Assembly (NCBI GenBank): GCA_973895155.1
Contig: OZ316893.1
Location: 10,788,001-10,852,000, forward strand
Length of the DNA: 64,000 nucleotides
Source of the DNA: Marsupella aquatica
Lineage: Eukaryota; Marchantiophyta
Direction: 5' to 3'
The notes beneath the pieces are model-generated. The model was not told the DNA's origin and did not search any database. It saw only the letters and a program-made list of their open reading frames with translations. Below are positions 56,206 to 64,000 of the stretch, piece after piece; the first letter of the stretch is position 1, and every line of letters begins with the position of its first letter. The position numbers and the translations under genes were made by a program.

Positions 56206-56440
56206 GTGACAGGGATTCATTTGGTGGGAAAAACACATGACTCGATCCCAAATAACAGCTGAAAGGGAATCACTGTAGCTTATCGGCAGACTGGTCATCA
56301 TGATGAGTCTCATGAAAGATTGCAAATTGAACGCATTGAAATGAATGAGGTGACATAGGCTGCTACTGAGAGCTGGTCATGCTGTGCAGCTACGAGGCTA
56401 AGTGTTGAGTTGGAGAAGTGATAACTGTTACAAATTCAGG

Positions 56441-59400
56441 ATGGCAGTCAGGGCACGACTCGGCAATTCGCTCCTGCTGGTGGCGGTGGCTGTGCTCTCA
56501 ATCTCCTTCTCCAGCAACACGTATTCTGGTGCGCTTGCGAGTGGTGTCACTGACAACGTGTTCACGCAGTGGAATGCCGTTGCTCAGAGAGTACGTTTAT
56601 GCCTCTCACTAGCTGTCCCTTGCCCTCTCAAATAATGAGTTCCCCTCACTGCCTTCCCCTTCCTTGCATCCGGATTGAACTTGATCTATTTTGGTTTAAT
56701 TCCCTCTTTCTGTTTTCTGTTGCATGTGATTGTGAAATTGCATGAATCATGGATGGATTCAATTTGCAGTGCCGTATTCCACTTTGATTTATTTCATTTG
56801 TGCTCTTTCGGTGTTCTGTTTCTGTTGGTTGTGAATGTGAAATTGAATCATGGGTGGATATCAGTTTGCAGTATCAAACTCGGCTTCGCTTTATTTCGTT
56901 TGGTTCTTTGATTCTGTTGGGTGTGAACGGGCAATGGCATGGATCATGGGTGTGTTCAGTTTGCAGTATGTTGGCTGTTCTGCAACTGGAGCATCGAAAC
57001 TCTTGCACTAGCTTGTTACTAGTTCTATCTGCTAAATTGAATGCAATCTGATTTGTTCTGAAATTTCACGCTCATAAATCTTTGCTTTGGGTTAACCTTC
57101 TTTCCGAAAGGTTCGTTATCCTGCTGAAATGTGTTACTGAAAGCTTGTAATCCTCGTAGTCTCCATTTGTCTGAATCCTCGTGTAGATCCTCATTTCTAC
57201 AGAACTTTGACAGTAATTGAAGATCTTATGGTCTCAATTAGCTAGTCGGGGTCCAACGGTGCGAAGGATTTTTGTCGGAAGGTTTTTCTGGCATCTCCAC
57301 CGAGGCCATCTGGCATCGATCGTTCGAGTAAGCGTGAGCATTAAAATTATATAAGCGCTATCGGTGGTTCGGTCAAAAGGCACTAGGAAGTAAAACGATC
57401 GATTTTATTGATGCGAACTCAGTTCCTTATAATTATATTCTGCTATGTGCGTTATTACGCCCGACCGATCAAACCAATGTCTTCGTCACTCGTTCTCGAC
57501 GTAGACGAACTTAGTTTGTTTCAGCCATGGCGTCTAGCGGAGTGAAAAAAATGCTCACGTAGGTACCAAGCTGACGTCTCTCTTACTGATCAGAAACAGC
57601 TGTCAAGGCCTGCACTAAGAAGCTACAGTACTTTGCATCTAGACGCAAAGGTTCCTACGCTGAACTAGCCCTGCCGTCGGTTCGGAGCTCAGGAAGTGTT
57701 AGAGAGGTTTTATCCAGGCCTCACAGTTCACCGAATCCGTTGTCACCCATGATGTTGGGAACAAAAGTCATATCTGCAGTGGAAAAAATCAATGGACATC
57801 GGATTCCGAGTCATGTACAATCGGTAGCAGTCTGTAATCGTCGAAACAGTCGAAAATACTCAAGTGACGATGAACTCTTCTGCCTGGACAATTACAATGT
57901 TCACATCCAGTTGAAAAATCTTGCTTTCAGTACGTAGCTCCGAAATTGTGTAATTTGTTCCCGCATCCAACCCCATTCATCATATGGAGTTCGACTGAGG
58001 TGCTCAATCGTAGGTGGTCGTGAGTAAAGTTTGGCCCGATTCCGGCTTGGATTGATATCTTGTCAAATCGTTTATGAGTTTTTGCGCGTGGGTTGGCATC
58101 CTTATCGGCCGACTGAAATTAACCAGGTGAAACGTTGTGGTGTAGGTAGTGCGCACGGCAGGTATACCCAGCCAAATCGCTCATCGGACTTACGCTTTTG
58201 TGGCCCTCTCGCAATACAAGGCTCTGCAATCGGCTTACAAGCAAGGGCTCGCGCTCCCGGAGGTAGCTCCAGTCTATGCTGCCCATTACGTACTCTCAGA
58301 GTGAGTATTCCTTAACTCTAACGAAAACTGGTTATCGATAGCCATAGCTTGCTATCTACGTCAATTAAAAGTCGAAGTTGTGGTGGCAAGAATTGAGGCG
58401 CGGGGATTCCAATACAAGATATTCAGTAACTGGAGAAACTCAATAATTTAAAGTTGATCAGTGAATGCCTTTGCTCGTCGTTGATATCAATAATGATATG
58501 TAAACAAAGCAATTTTGAAAGAAATTAGTGCGAGGGCAGCTCTCTTTCAGATAATTCGTACTCTTCGCCCGACTCTTCAAAGATTTCTGGCCTTCTTTAA
58601 TGAGAGCCGGATGCACAGGACTAAACCATTGCCCAGTTGATATCTGACCATGACGAGTGCAGCAAGGATCTCTTTGTTTCGTTGAGTTGAAGATTTCATC
58701 TTTGTGAAATTCTACCAACAGATTAGATGGCGACGAAAGTAATCCATGGCAAAGGGCATTGTGTATGTTTTGTAAGATGCCTCGGCAGCATCAAGCAAAT
58801 GCTTATAGGAGGGGTCATCGCTGAAGTCCAATTGTTGGTCTTTGAAATGTGTGACTTTCAGATTGTTCCCATACCTGCAGTCGCCCATTTTTGATGGTAT
58901 TATTGCCAAGTACATTTTCCCATTGAATTTAACGGAGGCAGAGGATGCAGAGTATGAAAAGGCTGCACTTGATTTCGCCAAAAAGCTTTTGCAGAAGAGG
59001 TAAGCTCCACATACCACAGCGAGCGCTGATGCGATCAAAGGTGCAGTATTGATGAACTAATTTAGATTCAGTTTCCCGAAGTGTGTGTCCCGTGTACCGT
59101 AAGGCGATCTGTTCCTATGGACTGGGTGTACAAATTCGCAGGGGTAGTTTCATGCCATAATTGAATTCATATGTGATGTGACAACAGCGGGAAACAGTTA
59201 ATTTAATTGGGCCACTTTTCTCGGACTACTTCCAATGTCGGGGGTTGCAGCAATTCAAGCATAGTACTGAAACGATTGACGTGGGTACCTTAATGCAGGG
59301 TTTTAGACGGTAGCCAAATATGGGCCAAGTTTCGACCTGCTCCTCCTGGTAGCCCAGCTGGGGAGTACCAGTTCCTTCCCAACCAGACCTTCACACTCTA

Positions 59401-61302
59401 CCCTCAGCTGGGAAGCACGAAACCCTTTGTGATCCACAAAGCAGAGGATTGGGACATCTATGGACCCCCTCCTAAAATAGACAGCGCACAGTATGACTCG
59501 GACTATAACACGATGGTCACAGCTGGCAACGCACTCTCTCCATTGCAGACTTCGTATGAAAAGGAGACTGCCAAATTCTGGGAGGATGGCGCAAGTAATT
59601 ACCCCTCTAATCCACTTTCTTTTATTTGACGCAAAATAGTTTTCTAGATCCTCAACTGCAATTTTCGTCCTGCCTGATGTCTGGATCATGGCCTAATGTC
59701 TGCAGATACTTCAGCTATTTCTGGGCAATTATTCAACGCCACCCTGGCAATAGTGGGCTCCTTGAGTCTGAAGGACACAGCCAAGCTCTTCACGAAACTC
59801 GCCGTTGGCTCGTATGACGCTCAAATCGTCACGTATTACCTCAAGTACAAGTACAAATCTTGGCGACCCTACTCGGCTGTCACGTACGTACTTTCCTGAT
59901 AAATCCTCAGCTAGATTGAGTTTCATGTATCTTCTATCTGTGAAGACATTTGACTCAAGTAAGTTAGTGACAATTGACCAGACTGGCAAAGTTCTGATCA
60001 GACAAATTGATGTGGTGTAGGCAAGGAGATTCGACACACCCACCAAATCCGAACTATGCCACTGAGCTCAAAACTCCTCCTCATCCAGAATATCCGAGTG
60101 GACACAGTAGCAGTGGAGGTTCTTTTGCTTCAGCAGTAACCAATTTTCTAGGGATCTCTGTAGACGATCCAACACCCAATGGACCGTATGCAATATCCAC
60201 TGAGAGCTACTTCTTGCCGCCGAGGACCTTCAAAAGCGTCAGTGACCTGTTCACCAACATCGACAGCAGCAGGTATACGATTAATATATTCTGTCTCGTT
60301 TCGGCAAATTTTGGTCCATCATTCGACCGAATGCTTGAATGCTTTCCGAATTATATTGCCAGGACCAAACCTGTTTCGATCACCCATTTAGTAGAACATT
60401 TTTGGGCTTTAACGTGACAGCTCTCTATAGCTTCTGGTCACTTATCGTTCATCACAAGGGGGCCCCGATTGCTGAACTGAAAGGACACTCCTGATAAACT
60501 TTAGAGTATCTGTATGTCTGTGGAAAAGGTTGTCTGCTCGACAACAAAAGATGGGATCTATATTTGACTCATTTAACGTAATCTTCAAAGGAATTGCATT
60601 GGTTCAGGCGTGCAATTCGCATGCCCGCTTCCCTACAACTAAATTTCTTGAAGAAAAGAAAAAACAATTCTATAGAATACTGAATTTCGATTGGTTGCAT
60701 CTAAACCCTTGCATAAGCATTTGCTCGCAATTTCTAAAGCTGTAAGCTTTTTGACGAGTTTACTCAACCTCAGTTGAAAGAATGAACTGGACAGGCTTTC
60801 TTTATACAGTATCCATTCTGAGAGTTCTGGGTTGCCGCCAGGGCCTTCTGTCAGCTCCCTGAAGAAATGAAGAAAACAAACGTGGGATTACAAACCTGAT
60901 GCTTCAATCTTCCCTTAAATATTCGATCTACTACCGCTGAGCTGCATATGTATCGTGGTGGTCCCTGCAGCCACGTTGTAATGTTGCCCCAAAGCTCTTA
61001 CTGATAGATTTTCTTATGCAGGGTGTGGGGAGGAGTTCATTTCCCAACCGCTACGCATGTTGGCCATCGCATAGGATCCGATGTAAGCGTTTAAAAGTTC
61101 AATTTATATGTCGCAACTTGTGAATGCTTTCATTCAGGATGCAAGCTGAGAGGTAAAGGATTGTAATGTAGATCCATAATTAAATGTCTCTGAATAACGT
61201 ACCCGTGACCACTCAGCAAGGATTGAATAAATTTTGTGGCATTGCTTGCAGGTGTCCGACTACGTTTGGGAGAATTTTGAGAAGAAATTTGGAGATTTGT
61301 GA
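56441..61302 (+). CDS. Vanadium-haloperoxidase-like protein, copy B
   Basis: Tandem paralogue of the gene at 46225, in the same orientation. Exons: 56441-56590, 58146-58300, 58862-58999, 59299-59594, 59706-59883, 60021-60272, 61022-61082 and 61252-61302. Exon lengths are identical to those of copy A (150, 155, 138, 296, 178, 252, 61, 51), again giving 426 aa with no stop or frame break. The signal peptide (LLLVAVAVLSISF core) and all pocket residues are kept: KYKYKSWRP, EYPSGHS and RVWGGVHF. Differences are scattered, for example VVRTAGIPSQ for VVRTVGIPNQ, SPIFDG for SPNFDG, and SSSGGSFA for STSGGAFA. Intact structure and mostly conservative changes suggest both copies are functional; that is inference. 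Upstream similarity to copy A reaches about 56210 (46110 in A). Confidence 0.9.
56690..56975. repeat. Intron 1 minisatellite in copy B, about three units
   Basis: Same unit as at 46475-46915 (TTCTGTT.TCTGTTGG, TGTGAATGTGAAATTG, ATCATGG.TGGAT, CAGTTTGCAGT). It has fewer copies than gene A. Confidence 0.8.
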
Positions 61303-61374
61303 TTTGAAACGGCAATGACAAGTAGCCTTTAAAAAGACACCATTCGGAGCAAGACGGCGTTGCAGCAAGAAACT

Positions 61375-62615
61375 TTTGTTTTCGCTTGCTCGAAATAGTT
61401 TGGCCATTGGACTGGCACGTTCTGGAGCATCCAGCCATCATTTACAGTTGCTCCTTGTCATTCTGTTCTCCGTAACGTGAACTGAGTTATGTCATAGAGC
61501 TAAAATTTTAACTCATTAACTCATTTAGGGATGTCGTTATCTGACTTGGTAAACTCTTGGACCAATGAGCAAGTAAAAGACACTAAGCACGAACCAACTT
61601 CAGTCAGTCTCCATCGCTTGAAGGAGCACCAACAACAATATGATTAACTACCTCGGTCTTCGAGGTGGCCAATGTGTGCTCGAAAAGTACAGAGACCACT
61701 GCCCACGGAAGCAACCAGCAGCTACCTTTACATAACTGCTAGCGGACAAGTCTCTACCGTGGAAATGAAAAAGGCTCGAGGAAAAGCCGGGTTCCTTGTG
61801 GCTCTATTTCGAAATGACGCTGGTCAGAGCCCTACTTAAACTTGAGATAAACACATTGTTCATTGCAAGTCTTCCTCCGTAATAAGGGCGGTCCATACAC
61901 TTAAATGCTTTAGGAAGCTTCATCAATGGACATCTCCCATGACGTTGTGGGCATACCCTAAAAGTTCAACGACGATGGAACAATTGCTCCAGGTACCAAC
62001 GATCGATGCAGGAAGAGAAACGTAGAGAATAAACCCGTAGAGGCAACTGATAATGCGTCATCATGTCTCCTCGCAATGCAGCTATGCACATTCAGCGAAG
62101 ATATCCGCTGCATCTGCATTTGAACAGAAGGAGTTGCTAAATAGCTCAAACTTTGATCCTCGGTTTTTCATCGCTTGAGCTGATGCCTATCTTCTCTTGC
62201 CTAGAAGCGTAATGCGGGTACCATTGGTGCACCGCTTATGGCCTACTTGAAACAGGAGCGCGTACGTGGACAACGTAGTCAGTCTATGCTTTCAGTCCAG
62301 CTTACGTGGACAACGTAGTCAGTCTGTGCTCTCAGTGCAATTCTCAATCGTGCGACAGCTCACTGAATTGCATTGACTACTAAATCCCAGTAGATAAACT
62401 TCCGCATATCGAATTAAAATAATCCCACTCCGATTGGAAAGTTAAAAGCAGGCCCGAAGGTCATTTGCAACTACTGGAGCGCTGCTTAGATTTGAAGGCA
62501 AAGTCGGCCTTCCTGCATATATGGATTCGACTAAAATGGTTGGATTCGAACGATATATCGGATGAAAAGTACTGTGTTGTATCGGATTTCCAAGTCGAAG
62601 TAAACTTCTCGACTA
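61375..62615. other. No supported gene
   Basis: Beyond the duplication edge. Contains a ~27-bp direct repeat, CTTACGTGGACAACGTAGTC or a near match, at about 62260-62325. A minus-strand open stretch at 61958-62149 (SSLNVHSCIARRHDDALSVA) might be an exon of the gene suggested at 62616, but no family is recognised. Confidence 0.4.
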
Positions 62616-62951
62616 TCACTTCTCGATTGAATGGCGATGCTTGATTACCTTGTAGCTCGCGGTATTTCTAATATCCAGAAAAAGCTCCACAATCTTCTCC
62701 GACTTGACCGCTGAAGTCATAAATCTGGTCAAGGATTTGAGTCCCCTCACTCTCATGAAAGAGAACTCTGCCTTAACATCCCGCAACCCCATTCGCAAGG
62801 ACAGCGAGACCTCTCTACAAAGTTTTTGGATCGTCAGAGACACCACAAGATCCACAATGGGCGCCTGGGCACCACCGGGGGGGACAGACGATGAGGCCGC
62901 CGAGGAGCTTCGCAGAGAGTCATCAGCCCAGCTGGGCGGTCGGAGTAACAT
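62616..62951 (-). CDS. Unrecognised candidate exon
   Basis: A minus-strand frame from ATG 62951 with strongly helical, charged content: IVDLVVSLTIQKLCREVSLS, then LRMGLRDVKAEFSFMRVRGL, KSLTRFMTSAVKSEKIVELF and LDIRNTASYK. It is followed by a good donor, AAG/GTAATC (exon end near 62640). Coding-like composition and the donor suggest a real exon, with the rest of the gene further left on the minus strand. I do not recognise the family. The ORF continues a few codons past the donor to a stop at 62616. Confidence 0.4.
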   Translation of the reverse strand: MLLRPPSWADDSLRSSSAASSSVPPGGAQAPIVDLVVSLTIQKLCREVSLSLRMGLRDVKAEFSFMRVRGLKSLTRFMTSAVKSEKIVELFLDIRNTASYKVIKHRHSIEK

Positions 62952-64000
62952 CGTCGTCTCGGAGCGTATTAAGATTCCGTAGCCAAGTCAGGGCTCTCCC
63001 TAACAAAGTGTTGTCCGAGTCCCCATTACTACTGCAGGAGCCATCGTTGCAGAAATTTCAGCCCGTAAGGTTCAAGATCACTGAATGCTCGAAAAGCTAC
63101 GCTATCTGTGCTGAGTTCCGAAATTGAGAATTTCAAGACATGCAGGTGTGCACTTGAATCGGTACTGTCCACAGTCAGGATTCCCAGTCATGAAATATGA
63201 TCGGCTTGAAATCATCGATATATGCACCACACGGAGGACAAATGCTCTTAAAATTAAATCAGAAAGACAATTCTAAACGACAACGGCCTCTGTTGTGGTC
63301 AATCAACAAGACACAGCTACGCAATTTCAGCTCAGACATCCCAATCACCCCAGGTTTCACCCAGTTCTACGTTCGATTGAAGCTCCGAACTCGATCTTAA
63401 GGACCCACGAATTGGAGCCAACAACACCTCAACTCCGGCGGTACTTGAAATGTTTTCGTCAGCGAATGTGGCCCACTGTTTAAAGCTACCGCAAATTTGA
63501 TGATATCGTCGCCATCCCTCTCTGCTGCCCGTTGATCTAAGAAGCAAATCTGGATGCTGCTGGGTTCTCATTTCCTTTGTCGATTCCTTTGTTCCTGTAC
63601 CCGGCCAATCGTATTCGCATCTCTACTCTCACCCAACATTCCCACACCTGGATTCTTGCAGTTCCACTCGAGGCCATCTTCTCTCTTCTTCAGCGGCTTA
63701 ATTTATCCGAAACTGAAGCCCTAATGGACCACATTTTGGTGATCCATGGGAGTTTTGGGCTTATGAATATGAGTACTTAAATATAATTTTTATTTTGCAC
63801 CTGTAAGGCAACTACACTAGAGAAGGAGAAGACCTTGAAAAACCCAAATACTTCATATCAACACAATGAAAAATTAATGTAATAGAATTTACCCCTTCCC
63901 AGTCCATGATATATAAGTTAACCAAAATGGCCAAACTATGAGTGTAGCTTGATGGAAGTGTAGCATTGTTACTCCTCTAGCACATACTCAATATTTAGAA
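62952..64000. other. No supported gene to the window end
   Basis: A minus-strand stretch at 63360-63560 stays open (DGDDIIKFAVALNSGPHSLT) but has no recognisable motif. It could belong to the same unknown gene. The final 200 bp are AT-rich. Confidence 0.4.

Overview
The window looks like nuclear DNA of a land plant. Its genes have many short exons split by GT-AG introns, and most of the space is decayed transposons, tandem repeats and AT-rich intergenic DNA. The vanadium-haloperoxidase-like gene pair hints at a non-seed plant, but that is a guess; no species can be read from this sequence. All exon models were built by eye from splice sites, reading phase and family motifs, without transcript evidence.

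Layout. 1-1775 (+): last four exons of an S1/P1 nuclease gene that enters from the left. 3444-9126 (-): an eight-exon lipase-like alpha/beta hydrolase whose 5' half is less certain. 9.3-12.3 kb: a possible 47-aa ORF, then purine and pyrimidine minisatellites and a ~95-bp tandem repeat. 13.5-14.7 kb (-): two small hypothetical membrane-protein genes. 17538-19786 (-): a complete nine-exon TXNDC9/phosducin-like-3 gene. 20.4-23.7 kb: a decayed non-LTR-like remnant and small duplications. 24194-29108 (-): a Ty1/copia element with both LTRs, disabled by stops, frameshifts and a gag deletion. 29.1-35.7 kb: the second copy of a segmental duplication, a dispersed repeat and a broken transposase-like gene (34.5-35.66 kb, -).

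35.8-43.4 kb is a gene-free field of palindromes and the most unusual part of the window. The motif CGATAAATTTATCG and close variants occur 13 times, inside a ~57-bp tandem array, inside a ~296-bp tandem array and as lone copies. From 39.6 kb on, other palindromes of the same architecture take over (GGGATCCATGGATCCC, GGGATAC..GTATCCC, CGATACATGTATCG). The first block is bounded by a perfect 20-bp inverted repeat, and a GC-rich 1.47-kb segment has inserted between two units of the 296-bp array.

46225-51838 and 56441-61302 (+): two tandemly duplicated, intact eight-exon genes for secreted vanadium-haloperoxidase-like (PAP2 superfamily) proteins. Each encodes 426 aa, with identical exon lengths and all seven vanadate-pocket residues. 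Their introns differ in minisatellite copy number. Beyond the pair are dispersed repeats and, at 62.6-63.0 kb (-), one unrecognised candidate exon. The genes are independent neighbours; apart from the haloperoxidase pair nothing suggests a shared pathway.
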